Origin: Streptacidiphilus jiangxiensis
GTDB lineage: Bacteria; Actinomycetota; Actinomycetes; Streptomycetales; Streptomycetaceae
Direction: 5' to 3'
NCBI RefSeq assembly: GCF_900109465.1
Contig: NZ_FOAZ01000011.1
Span: forward strand, 246,323 to 310,322
DNA length: 64,000 nucleotides
Each line of letters opens with the position of its first letter. Position 1 is the stretch's first letter. The notes beneath the pieces are model-generated. The model saw nothing but the letters and a program-made list of their open reading frames with translations. It had not been told where the DNA came from and ran no database searches. The position numbers and the translations under genes were made by a program. This document shows, piece by piece, positions 34,559 to 43,110 of the stretch.

Positions 34559-34633
34559 CCCGGAGGGAGCCCACGACGGCTCGCTGACCGTGGGGTTCGT
34601 CCGGCCGGGTCGTCCTGGACCGTCGTCCGCGTC

Positions 34634-36376
34634 TCAACGGCCGGCGGTCCGTTCCCAGTCGGGCCGGCCCAGCTCCTCCGGCCGCGCGAGCTCCGGCGGC
34701 ACCGGCTGTCCGGCCTGCCGGCACGCCATCCGCAGGAGCGCGGCGCGGCCCGCACCGATCGCCGCGAAGACGCGCGCGGTCCGGTGCGGGCCCGGGACGC
34801 GCAGCGCCGACCGCGCCTCGTCCAGTGCGTGTCGTGCCTCCCGGTACTCGGCGGCGACGGTGGCGTCCACCATCGGCTCCCCGCGCTTCGCCTCGGCCAG
34901 CCGCACCCGGAACGCCCGGACCGCGTCTGCCAGTTCGGGAGTCTCTCGGCGGATCTCGGCCAGCGCGTCGAGCGCGGCCCGCCCCGACCGCAGGGCAGCG
35001 ACCGCCCTGGCCCGGCGCTCGTCGTCGTCGTCGCCGCGTGCGTTCGCCGTCGCGGTCTGCAGCGCGCGCTCCGCGCGGCCGAACTCCGCGGTGAGCACGG
35101 GATCGGCCTCACGCTCCGCCCAGGAGGGCCGCGCCGCGGCCACCTCGGCCTGCAGAGCGGCAATGTCGGCGGCCAACTGCAGGGCCCGCCGCTGCCCCTC
35201 CCGCTCCTCGCGCACCCGCTCCCGCTCCTCGCGCACCCGCTCCCGCTCCGCGCGCTCCTCCGCCTGGCGTATCCGGGTCCGCTCCGCGTTCTCCTCCGCC
35301 TCGCGGGCGCGGGTCCGCTCGCGCTCCTCCGCCTCCCGCTCGCGTGCGGCCTGCCGCTTCGCGCGCTCCTCCGCCTCGCGGGCCCGCTCTCGTTCCGCGC
35401 GCTCCTCCGCCTCGCGGGCCCGCTCCCGCTCCGCGTGCTCCTCGGCCTGCTGCGCCAGCTCTCGTTCCGGGTGCTCCTCCGCCTCGCGGGCGCGGGTCCG
35501 CTCGCGTCGGCTCCGGGCCTGGCGGGCCGTCTCCCTCCTGGTCTCCAACGCCTCGAGCTCCGCGTCGGCCGAGGCGACGGCGGTCCTCACCGCCGGGAGT
35601 CGGCTGCCCGGGGTGGTCGGGGCGCAGGACTGCCGGGCTCGGCGGAGCTGCCGCTCCACCGTCCGGAGGCCGTCCACCAGGTCCGTCGGAGTGGTGGCTC
35701 CGGCGTACTCCGCGGCGAGGTCGGCGCGTGCCAGGTCGACCCGTTCCTGCAGGGCGCCGACGAGCGTGGTGCTGTGCGCCTCGTCCAGTCGGCGGGACTC
35801 GATCCGCGCCAGCGCGGCGCCTCCCTTGCCCAGCGCCCCCTCGACGAGCTGGTCGCGGTCCTGCGCGACACCGTCGGCGGCCGCGACTGCCGATGCGAAC
35901 GCCGCCTCAGCCTTGGCGAGTTCGGTTTCGGCATGGGGGTCGCCGGCGGGCGGTCGGCAGGCGGACAGTGCCTCGCGCAGCGGTGCGATCCGGGCGGTGA
36001 GACGCATCGAGTGCGCTCGTTCGTCGTCGTGGAGGCGCAGCGCCGCGCGGCCGCGCCGGAGGTCGAGAAAGACCGCGCCGCGCTCGGCGTCCCTGTCCAG
36101 CCGTGCGGTCGCGGCCCGTTCCAGCGCGTCCTGGTAGGCGTCCTGGGCCTGGGTCAGGTGGTCGCGCGCGAGCTGCTCGGCCTCGGTGGGCGGGTGGGCG
36201 TCCACCGGTGAGCTGCCGGCGGGGCCGGCCGACGCGGCCTCCTCCAGCCGACGGCCGAACGCGTGGAGCGCCTCGTCCAGGGCCGCCACCTGCCAGGCGA
36301 CCTCGGGGGGCACCTCCTGCGCCGGCTGCTCCTGCGGTGCCTCGCCCCGCCACCGCCCCAGGAATCCGTGACCCAT
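34634..36376 (-). CDS. Long Glu/Arg-rich coiled-coil protein, function unknown
   Basis: A 580-residue cytoplasmic protein with no recognised family. Residues 60-280 are Ala/Arg/Glu-rich helices with recurring pattern ...AAALARIESRRLDEA... and ALRSGRAALD-like segments (three versions, also RRGRAALRLHDDERA and GAGRAALLR), suggesting repeated helical hairpins. The centre (about 285-400) is almost pure charged coiled coil built from RAREAEERAERE-type 12-residue units. The C-terminal part repeats the ADIAALQAEVAAARP and VLTAEFGRAERAL type. ATG start at 36376. It converges on the pectinase gene. A scaffold or cytoskeletal role is possible but unproved. Confidence 0.8.
   Translation of the reverse strand: MGHGFLGRWRGEAPQEQPAQEVPPEVAWQVAALDEALHAFGRRLEEAASAGPAGSSPVDAHPPTEAEQLARDHLTQAQDAYQDALERAATARLDRDAERGAVFLDLRRGRAALRLHDDERAHSMRLTARIAPLREALSACRPPAGDPHAETELAKAEAAFASAVAAADGVAQDRDQLVEGALGKGGAALARIESRRLDEAHSTTLVGALQERVDLARADLAAEYAGATTPTDLVDGLRTVERQLRRARQSCAPTTPGSRLPAVRTAVASADAELEALETRRETARQARSRRERTRAREAEEHPERELAQQAEEHAERERAREAEERAERERAREAEERAKRQAAREREAEERERTRAREAEENAERTRIRQAEERAERERVREERERVREEREGQRRALQLAADIAALQAEVAAARPSWAEREADPVLTAEFGRAERALQTATANARGDDDDERRARAVAALRSGRAALDALAEIRRETPELADAVRAFRVRLAEAKRGEPMVDATVAAEYREARHALDEARSALRVPGPHRTARVFAAIGAGRAALLRMACRQAGQPVPPELARPEELGRPDWERTAGR
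35195..35515 (-). repeat. Approximate 36-bp coding repeats (Glu/Arg coiled coil)
   Basis: Degenerate 36-base units in which CGCTCCTCCGCCTCGCGGGC recurs on the plus strand, coding REAEERAERERA-like units on the minus strand. Confidence 0.75.
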
Positions 36377-36436
36377 CGCGGCCCTCCCCAGTGAACCAAG
36401 ATCAGCGAGGAAGAGCCTAGCCAGTACCGTCCGTGG

Positions 36437-37267
36437 TCAGCCCGGCTGCGTGACGAAGTCGATCAGTTCCTCGACCCGGCCCAGCAGGGCCGGGTCGAGG
36501 TCCTTGAACGAGCGGACCGAGGCGAGGATGCGCTTCCAGGCCGCCGGGGTGTCCAGCGGCCAGCCGAGCCGGGCGCAGACTCCCGTCTTCCAGTCCTCCC
36601 CGCGCGGCACGTCCGGCCAGCCGGCGATGCCGACGGAGGCGGGCTTCACCGCCGCCCACACGTCGATGTAGGGGTGGCCGGCGACGAGCACGTGGTCGCC
36701 GGTCACCTGGGCGGCGATCCGCGCCTCCTTGGTGCCGGGCAGGAGGTGGTCCACCAGCACGCCCAGCCGTCGTCCGGGCTCGGGCCCGAACTCGGCGACG
36801 ATGGCGGGCAGGTCGTCGATGCCCTCCAGGTACTCGACGACCACGCCCTCGATCCGCAGGTCGTCACCCCAGACCCGCTCGACCAGTTCGGCGTCGTGCC
36901 GGCCCTCGACGTAGATCCGGCTCGGCAGCGCGACGCGCGCCTTCACCCCCTGCACGGCGATCGACCCGGAGGCCGTCCGGGCGGGCCCCTGCGGGCTCGC
37001 CGCCGTCGCCGCGCGCGGCCGCACCAACGTCACGGGCCTGCCGTCCACCAGGAACCCACGCGGCGTCAGCGGGAACACCCGCAGCTTGCCGTGCCGGTCC
37101 TCCAGGGTGACGGTGAACCCCTCCGCGGTCTTCTCGCAGCGCACCACCGCGCCGCAGAAGCCCGTCGTGGCCTCCTCGACGACCAGGTCCCGCTCCGCGG
37201 CCACCTCGGGCACGGCGGAGGGGCGCTTCCACGGCGGCGTCAGGTCCAGCGCGTCATATCGGCTCAC
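36437..37267 (-). CDS. DUF3097 family protein
   Basis: A 276-residue actinobacterial protein of unknown function. It is recognised from its strongly conserved N-terminus SRYDALDLTPPWKRPSAVPE and segments TGFCGAVVRCEKTAEG, RIYVEGRHDAELVERVWG, VEYLEGIDDL and the closing SFKDLDPALLGRVEELIDFV. The EGRHDAELVERVWGDDLR region recalls a TOPRIM-like fold. Start is GTG at 37267, before the conserved SRYD; the longer frame to 37330 is rejected. In most Streptomyces it lies next to hemW, but here about 12 kb of accessory genes separate them. Confidence 0.9.
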   Translation of the reverse strand: MSRYDALDLTPPWKRPSAVPEVAAERDLVVEEATTGFCGAVVRCEKTAEGFTVTLEDRHGKLRVFPLTPRGFLVDGRPVTLVRPRAATAASPQGPARTASGSIAVQGVKARVALPSRIYVEGRHDAELVERVWGDDLRIEGVVVEYLEGIDDLPAIVAEFGPEPGRRLGVLVDHLLPGTKEARIAAQVTGDHVLVAGHPYIDVWAAVKPASVGIAGWPDVPRGEDWKTGVCARLGWPLDTPAAWKRILASVRSFKDLDPALLGRVEELIDFVTQPG

Positions 37268-37368
37268 CCGACGATCATCGCAGAGGCCGGTGCGTTTCCG
37301 GGGCAGCGCAGTCAGTAGCCTGTCGTGCACATGTGCCCTCGTCAGGCGTCCAGGACAGGAAGGCCAGC

Positions 37369-40300
37369 ATGCGTTTCGCCGTGCTCGGAAGGCTCGAGGT
37401 CGAGGGCTCCGACGGTCCCTTGGCGATCACCAGTCCCAAGGTGCGGACGCTGCTGGCCACGCTGCTCTTCCGCGCCAACACCGAGGTCCCGACCGGCACG
37501 CTGCACCAGGCCCTGTGGGGGTACGACCCGCCGAGCAGTGCGGTCGCCTCGTTGCACAACCACGTGACCCGGCTGCGCCGGCAACTCGGCGCGGCGGAGG
37601 GGGAGCGACTGGTGGCCGGGGTGGCCGCCTACACCTTCCGGGCCGAGCGGGCCGAGCTGGACCTGCTGGACTTCACCTGCCTGTCCGAGGCGGCCGGCCG
37701 GGCCCGGGAGCAGCGGGACTGGGTCGAGGTCGCCCGGCTCACCGATGCGGCGCTGGCGCTGTGGCGCGGGGTCCCGCTCGACGGCCTGGAGGTCGACCTG
37801 CTCGCGGCGGACGTCCGGCGCCTGGTCGCGGTCCGGCAGGAGGTCCTCACCTGGTCCTTCGAGGCGGCCCTGCGGCTGTCGCGCCACGGCGGACTGATAC
37901 CCCGGCTCACCGACGCGGTGGCGGAGTTCCCGTTCGCGGAGACCTTCCACGTGCAGCTGATGGAGGCGCTCGACCGCGGCGGCCAGCAGGCGCAGGCGCT
38001 GGAGGTGTTCCAGCGGCTGCGGCGCGCCCTGGTCGACGAGCTGGGGATCGAGCCCAGCGCGGCCGCCCGCGCGGCCCAGCGCCGGATCCTCGACGCCACC
38101 CGGTCCGCCGCAGCCGCACCCGCACCTGACCGGCCCGCGCCGCCAGCGTCGGCCCCGGGCAGCTTCCTCGTACCCGCCCAACTCCCCAGGGACATCACGG
38201 CGTTCACCGGCCGCACCGCCGAGCTGGAGGAGCTCGTCACTGCCTGCCGCGTCGGCGCCGAGCAGGGCGGCGTCATCGACATCCACGCCATCGACGGGAT
38301 GGCGGGCGTCGGCAAGACCGCCTTCGCGATCCACGCCGGCCACCGGCTCGCCGCCGACTTCCCCGACGGGCAGATCTTCCTCTCGCTGCACGCCCACACC
38401 CCCGGCACCGCACCGGTGCCGCCCGCCGACGCGCTCGCCACCCTGCTGGTGGGCCTGGGCGTCGACCCGGCGCGCATCCCCGCCGACCTGTCCGGCCGGG
38501 CCGGGATGTGGCGCGCCCAACTCGCGGGCCGCCGGGTGCTGCTCCTGCTCGACGACGCCCGGAGCAGCGAACAGGTGCGGCCGCTGCTCCCGGCCTCTCC
38601 CGGCAGCCTCGTCCTGGTCACCAGCCGGCGCAGGCTGCTGGCGCTGGAGGACGCGATGCCGTTCACCCTGGACGTGCTGCCCGCGCCCGAGGCCGCCGCG
38701 TTGTTGGTCGCCAAGTCCGGGCGCCCGCAGCTGTCTCCCGACGACCCCTCGGTCCGCGAGATCGTCCGCCTCTGCGGCTACCTGCCGTTGGCGATCCAGC
38801 TCACCGCCGCGCGCCTGCGGCACCGCCGCTCCTGGACGGTCGCGGACCTGCTGCCGGACCTGGCCGAGACCAGCCTGCGGCTCGACGCCCTGCACATGGA
38901 GGACCTGTCCGTCGCCGCCGCGTTCGACCTCTCCTACCGCGACCTGGGCGCCGAACAGCAGCGGCTGTTCCGCCTGCTGGGGCTGCTCTTCGGCGAGGAC
39001 CTGGACGTGCCGACCGCCGCCGCGCTCAGCGGCACCGACGCGCCCGCCGTCCGGGCGCTGCTCCGGGAACTGGTCGACCACCATCTGGTCGAGGAACCCC
39101 GCCGCGGCCGGTACCGCATGCACGACCTGATCCGTGAGCACGCCCGCAGCCTGGTCGAGGCCGAACCCGCCGGGGACGACGGGGCCGACGGGGCCGACGG
39201 CCGGGATGCGGCCCGGCAGCGCCTGCTCGACTACTACCTGCACACCGCCGCCCGTGCGGGCTCCCTGCTGGGCGGCAGCATCCCGCTGCGCTCGCCGGAC
39301 GTCGTCCACGTCCCGGTCGCCTGCCCGCCGTTGGCGGGTGAGGACGACGCCCTCGCCTGGCTGCGCACCGAGCGCGCCAACCTGCTGGCCGCCGTCGACC
39401 ACGCGGCAGGACACTCGCCGCGGCACGCCGCGCAGCTGCCCGCCGCGCTGCACGAGTTCCTGCGCAGCCAGGGGCACTGGGCCGAGGCCGGGGCGGTGCA
39501 CCGGACGGCGCTGGAGGCCGCCACCGCGTCCGGTGACCTGCTGGGGATGGCGATCTCCTTGCTGAACTCCGGCGCCGTCGCCCTCTACGTCGACGAGTAC
39601 TCGGTCGGCGCCGGGTACCTCGGCCGGGCCGTGGCCCTCTTCGAGGAGTGCGACCACCGGCTCGGCCTGGCCGTCAGCCTGCACCAACTCGGGGCGATGC
39701 ACCGGCTCTCGGGGCAGTACGCCAAGGCCGAGGAGGCGCTGATGCGGGCCCGGACGCTCTTCGACCACGCCGACCACGCCACGCACCTCGCCCACCTGTT
39801 CACCGAACTCGGCCACGTCCAGCAGCTGACGGGCCAGTTCGCCGCGGCCACGCGGACCCTGCAGAGCGCCCTGGAGGCGCACCGCCGCACCGGCAACCGC
39901 CGCGGTGAGGCCAACGCGCTCGGGCAGCTGGGCGACGTCCTGCAGTGGACTGGCCGGTATGCCGAGGCGCTGGCCAACCACCAGCGGGCCCTGGAGCTCT
40001 TCACCCGGATCGGGAACGTCGTCGGGCAGGCCATCGCGCTCGTCCAGATCGGGGAGGTGCACTGGGTGCTCGGCGACCTCCTGGCCGCCGAGCACAACCT
40101 GCGCGAGGCGCTGGAGCGGTGCGACCGGATCGGCAGCCGGCTCGTCCGCGCCAACGCGCTCGCGCACCTCAGCAGCGTCCGGCTCGCGCTCGGGGACCAC
40201 GCCGGCGTCGCGAGCTGCCTGGGGGAGGCCCTGGAGATCTGCCGCGACCTCGGCAGCCGCCTCGGTGAGGCGCACGTCCTGCTCCGGCTCGGCCGCCTGG

Positions 40301-40692
40301 CCCTGGCCACCGCCGATCCGGCGGCGGCGGAGACCCACCTGGTGGCGGCGGTGGAGCTCTTCGAGGCGATGGAGGACCGCGGCGGGGAGGCGGAGACCCG
40401 CAACGCCCTCGGCGCGCTCGGAGCCGCACGCGAGCTCCCCGACGAGGCCGCCCGTCACCACGGCAGGGCCCTGGAGATCGCGTCCGAGATCGGGGCCGCC
40501 CTGGAGGAGGCCCGCGCACTGGAGGGCCTGGCGACGGCCCGCCGCCTGGCCGGTGACGACGCCGAGGAGCGGCTGCTGCTCGAACGCTGCCTGGCCTCCT
40601 ACACCCGCCTGGCCATCCCCGACGCCGGACGCGTCCGCGCCCGGCTCCACCGCTCCGGCACGCCGTCCACCACGCTGGACGGCGCCCGCTGA
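37369..40692 (+). CDS. SARP-family transcriptional regulator with NB-ARC and TPR domains (AfsR-like)
   Basis: A 1107-residue multidomain activator. The OmpR-like DNA-binding domain is at residues 1-95 (FAVLGRLEVEG, SPKVRTLLATLLFRAN, LHNHVTRLRRQLG). The BTAD helical domain follows to about 245 (WRGVPLDGLE, FHVQLMEALDRGGQQAQALEVFQRLR). An NB-ARC ATPase (about 280-600) has P-loop GMAGVGKTAF and VLLLLDDARS. The remainder is a TPR array, with units such as GQYAKAEEALMRARTLFDHA and GDVLQWTGRYAEALANHQRAL. AfsR-like proteins switch on secondary metabolism, usually downstream of Ser/Thr kinases. No biosynthetic genes are adjacent. ATG at 37369 preceded by ACAGGAAGG. Confidence 0.94.
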   Translation: MRFAVLGRLEVEGSDGPLAITSPKVRTLLATLLFRANTEVPTGTLHQALWGYDPPSSAVASLHNHVTRLRRQLGAAEGERLVAGVAAYTFRAERAELDLLDFTCLSEAAGRAREQRDWVEVARLTDAALALWRGVPLDGLEVDLLAADVRRLVAVRQEVLTWSFEAALRLSRHGGLIPRLTDAVAEFPFAETFHVQLMEALDRGGQQAQALEVFQRLRRALVDELGIEPSAAARAAQRRILDATRSAAAAPAPDRPAPPASAPGSFLVPAQLPRDITAFTGRTAELEELVTACRVGAEQGGVIDIHAIDGMAGVGKTAFAIHAGHRLAADFPDGQIFLSLHAHTPGTAPVPPADALATLLVGLGVDPARIPADLSGRAGMWRAQLAGRRVLLLLDDARSSEQVRPLLPASPGSLVLVTSRRRLLALEDAMPFTLDVLPAPEAAALLVAKSGRPQLSPDDPSVREIVRLCGYLPLAIQLTAARLRHRRSWTVADLLPDLAETSLRLDALHMEDLSVAAAFDLSYRDLGAEQQRLFRLLGLLFGEDLDVPTAAALSGTDAPAVRALLRELVDHHLVEEPRRGRYRMHDLIREHARSLVEAEPAGDDGADGADGRDAARQRLLDYYLHTAARAGSLLGGSIPLRSPDVVHVPVACPPLAGEDDALAWLRTERANLLAAVDHAAGHSPRHAAQLPAALHEFLRSQGHWAEAGAVHRTALEAATASGDLLGMAISLLNSGAVALYVDEYSVGAGYLGRAVALFEECDHRLGLAVSLHQLGAMHRLSGQYAKAEEALMRARTLFDHADHATHLAHLFTELGHVQQLTGQFAAATRTLQSALEAHRRTGNRRGEANALGQLGDVLQWTGRYAEALANHQRALELFTRIGNVVGQAIALVQIGEVHWVLGDLLAAEHNLREALERCDRIGSRLVRANALAHLSSVRLALGDHAGVASCLGEALEICRDLGSRLGEAHVLLRLGRLALATADPAAAETHLVAAVELFEAMEDRGGEAETRNALGALGAARELPDEAARHHGRALEIASEIGAALEEARALEGLATARRLAGDDAEERLLLERCLASYTRLAIPDAGRVRARLHRSGTPSTTLDGAR

Positions 40693-40748
40693 CGCGCGGG
40701 CGGCGCGGGTGACCGCCGCCGCCGGGGCCGGTTCGCCATCATGGGTGG

Positions 40749-41708
40749 GTGGCCGCACCGTACGCCGAGACGACGCTCGAACTCCTCCGGGGTCCGCTCA
40801 CGGGCTACTGCTACCGGATGCTGGGCGCCGTCGGCGAGGTCGACGACGCGGTGCAGGAGACGCTGCTGCGTGCCCACCGGAACCTGCACCGCCACGACGC
40901 GGCCCGGGCCACCCTCTCCACCTGGGTGCACTCCATCGCCACGAACGTCTGCCTGGACCTGCTGCGCGGCGCTCGGCGCCGGGCCCTGCCGTGGGATCTG
41001 GGCCCGGCGGCGACCTCGGGCGAGCTGGGCACCCCACTGCCCGCCTCGCGGTGGGTCGAGCCGCTGGCCGACTCGCGTCTGCCGCACGTCGCCGACCCGG
41101 GCGAGCTCGCCGTACGTCGCGAGTCGGTACGCCTGGCGTTCGTCGCCGCGTTGCAGTGGCTTCCGCCGCGGCAGCGGGCGGCCCTCGTGCTGCGCGACGT
41201 CCTGGCCTTCAGCGCGGCGGAGACCGCGCAGATCCTCGACTGCTCCGCGGCCGCCGCCAACAGCGCCCTGCAGCGAGCCCGGGCCACCCTGGACGAGCAC
41301 CGACCCGTCCCCGCCGACGTCGCCGATCCCGCAGACCCGGAGCAGCGGCGCCTGCTGCGCGACTACGTGGACGCCTTCGAGTCCCACGACGTGGACCGGC
41401 TGATCGGCCTGCTCGCCGACGACGTGCGCTCCGGCATGCCCCCGTTCGCGTGGTGGCTGCACGGGCCGCTGCGGATCGGCGCGGCCATCGAGGCGGGCGC
41501 GGAGTACTGCGCCGAGGACCGCCTGCTGCCGGGTGCCGTTGCGAGCGGTTGCCTGACCCTGGGCCAGTACCGGCCCGACCAGGACGGGGTGCTGCGCCCC
41601 TTTGCGCTGCTCCTGTTCGAGCTGCGCGGCAACCGGGTGGCCGAGATCGTCACCTACCTCGGCTGGGGTGACCGGTTCGCGCAGTTCGACCTGCCGGAGA
41701 GGCTGTGA
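40749..41708 (+). CDS. ECF sigma factor with SnoaL-like C-terminal extension (TIGR02960/SigG-type)
   Basis: A 319-residue sigma factor. Sigma2 is LTGYCYRMLGAVGEVDDAVQETLLRAHRNL. Sigma4 is LQWLPPRQRAALVLRDVLAFSAAETAQILDCSAAAANSALQRARATL, with LPPRQRAALVLRDVL as the diagnostic start. The last 125 residues form a SnoaL/NTF2-like domain (YVDAFESHDVDRLIGLLADDV, ALLLFELRGNRVAEIVTYLGWG). In such ECF groups the domain controls sigma activity in place of an anti-sigma factor. GTG start. It begins 56 bases after the SARP gene and is followed by a mycothiol-isomerase-like gene, a possible target. Confidence 0.92.
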   Translation: MAAPYAETTLELLRGPLTGYCYRMLGAVGEVDDAVQETLLRAHRNLHRHDAARATLSTWVHSIATNVCLDLLRGARRRALPWDLGPAATSGELGTPLPASRWVEPLADSRLPHVADPGELAVRRESVRLAFVAALQWLPPRQRAALVLRDVLAFSAAETAQILDCSAAAANSALQRARATLDEHRPVPADVADPADPEQRRLLRDYVDAFESHDVDRLIGLLADDVRSGMPPFAWWLHGPLRIGAAIEAGAEYCAEDRLLPGAVASGCLTLGQYRPDQDGVLRPFALLLFELRGNRVAEIVTYLGWGDRFAQFDLPERL

Positions 41709-41797
41709 ACCCGGCCGGCTCCCAGCGATGAGTTCCGGGCTCTCCCGTCGTACCAGGAGTGACAGCACTCCTTCGACCAGGAAGACCGGGCATCATC

Positions 41798-42403
41798 ATG
41801 GCCGTCCCCACCGACCTGAGCGCGCAGACCTTCGCCGAGCGCGAGCGCCTCGCCGCACTGCTCGCCGATCTCACCCCCGACCAGTGGAACGCACCGTCGC
41901 TGTGCGCGGGCTGGCGGGTCCGTGAGGTCGTCGCCCACATCACCCTGCCGTTCCGGACCGGCCCGATGCGCTTCGCGGCGGGTCTGGCGGCGGCCCGCTT
42001 CTCCGTCAACCGCTACGCCGACACCGCGGCCCGCCGCGACGGAGGCCGCATGACCGACGCGGAGCTGCTGGCCGCGCTGCGCGACAACGTCCGACACCCC
42101 TGGCAGCCGCCGGGCGGCGGCCAGGCGGGCGCCCTCAGCCACGACGTGATCCACGGCCTCGACCTCACCGAACCCCTCGGACTTCCGTCCGCCCCGCCGG
42201 ACCGCATCGCGGCCGTCCTCGCCCACGCCGACGGCCGCGCCCTCACCTTCTTCGGCGTCGACCTCACCGGCCTCACCCTGCGCGCGACCGACACCGACAT
42301 CACGTTCGGGACCGGCGCCACCGTCGTGGAACTGCCGGCCAGGACCCTCCTGCTGACCGTCACCGGCCGCCGTCCGCTCCCGGTGACCACCGGGGCGACG
42401 TGA
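41798..42403 (+). CDS. Maleylpyruvate isomerase family mycothiol-dependent enzyme
   Basis: A 201-residue DinB-superfamily protein. The N-terminal bundle has LADLTPDQWNAPSLCAGWRVREVVAHIT, where CAGW and the His after REVVA are the family metal or thiol-site markers. SHDVIHGLDLTEPLGLP supplies the other His. The C-terminal half resembles the family's small alpha/beta domain (LRATDTDITFGTGA). Relatives use mycothiol for isomerisation or detoxification; the substrate is unknown. The ATG at 41798 is preferred. It lies about 90 bases after the ECF sigma gene on the same strand and converges on pspAB. Confidence 0.85.
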   Translation: MAVPTDLSAQTFAERERLAALLADLTPDQWNAPSLCAGWRVREVVAHITLPFRTGPMRFAAGLAAARFSVNRYADTAARRDGGRMTDAELLAALRDNVRHPWQPPGGGQAGALSHDVIHGLDLTEPLGLPSAPPDRIAAVLAHADGRALTFFGVDLTGLTLRATDTDITFGTGATVVELPARTLLLTVTGRRPLPVTTGAT

Positions 42404-42460
42404 CGTCGGATTCCCGCCGGCGTCGGCCGTTGCCGTGGGAGAGGTTCGACGGCCGAGCCC

Positions 42461-42495
42461 GGGGTGCGCCGGAGGCTAGAGCCCCGGCGCGCCCC
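42461..42495. terminator. Hairpin overlapping the pspAB stop codon
   Basis: GGGGTGCGCCGG (42461-42472) pairs with CCGGCGCGCCCC (42484-42495) with one mismatch. The loop contains the minus-strand TAG stop. A bidirectional terminator between convergent genes is likely. Confidence 0.45.
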
Positions 42496-43057
42496 ACACC
42501 GGGAACCAGCGGCTGAGGTCCTGCTCGATGCGCAGGTCGTTGCCGATCATCGCCTTGATCTGGAGCTCCAGCGGGTTGTCCCGCTTCTCGCCGGGGAGCG
42601 GGGCGAAGGGGTAGAACGAACCTCGCTTGTAGAGGTAGACCAGCGCGAGGCGGCGGTGCTGCGCGTCGGTGAAGTTGACCAGCGAGCACAGCAGCTGCGG
42701 GCCGAAGCCCTGCGACTCCAGCCCGGAGTTGACCGCGTGGACGTCGTTGACGAGCGAGACGATGTCGTCCGGCGACTGCCGGGCGGTGATCCAGCTGTAT
42801 CCGTAGGAGTCCCGCTGGGTCACCTCGATCGGCTGCCCGCCGCGGCTGGTGTCCGCGTCCAGCAGGGCCTGGATGTCCTGCTGGACCTGGGCGAACGCGC
42901 CGCCCTCGGCCGCGGCGAAGCAGACGGAACCGACGCCGGTCGGCTTGAAGCCGGCCGCCGCCTCCAGGGTGATCGCGGCCGAGGGGAGGCCGAAGAGCTG
43001 GTCGAGGTCGGGCTTGACCGGCTTGGTCCGGCCCAGCAGGGCGTCCAGGAAACCCAT
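42476..43057 (-). CDS. pspAB: PspA-associated protein PspAB
   Basis: A 193-residue cytoplasmic protein of the actinobacterial PspAB family, linked to the phage-shock (PspA) membrane-stress response. Recognised by MGFLDALLGRTKPVKPDLDQ, the AITLEAAAGFKPTGVGSVCF region, QRDSYGYSWITARQ and the conserved KRGSFYPFAPLPGEKRDNPLE followed by LRIEQDLSRWFPVWGAPGL (given as its core RWFPVWGAPGL). The start ATG is 53 bases downstream of the htpX stop on the same strand, so the two form an operon, the usual association. PspA itself is not in the window. Confidence 0.9.
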   Translation of the reverse strand: MGFLDALLGRTKPVKPDLDQLFGLPSAAITLEAAAGFKPTGVGSVCFAAAEGGAFAQVQQDIQALLDADTSRGGQPIEVTQRDSYGYSWITARQSPDDIVSLVNDVHAVNSGLESQGFGPQLLCSLVNFTDAQHRRLALVYLYKRGSFYPFAPLPGEKRDNPLELQIKAMIGNDLRIEQDLSRWFPVWGAPGL

Positions 43058-43110
43058 CGCTACGTCTGTCCTCTCGGCTCTTCTGTTCTGTTCCGGTGGG
43101 GCTGCCGCGG

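Noticed and set aside
37369..40692. SARP gene considered as marker of a local biosynthetic cluster
   Set aside because: No polyketide, peptide or terpene synthase, tailoring or carrier genes lie in the window.
37342..40758. 1138-codon minus-strand frame opposite the SARP gene
   Set aside because: No domain recognisable; the plus strand carries intact SARP, NB-ARC and TPR motifs.
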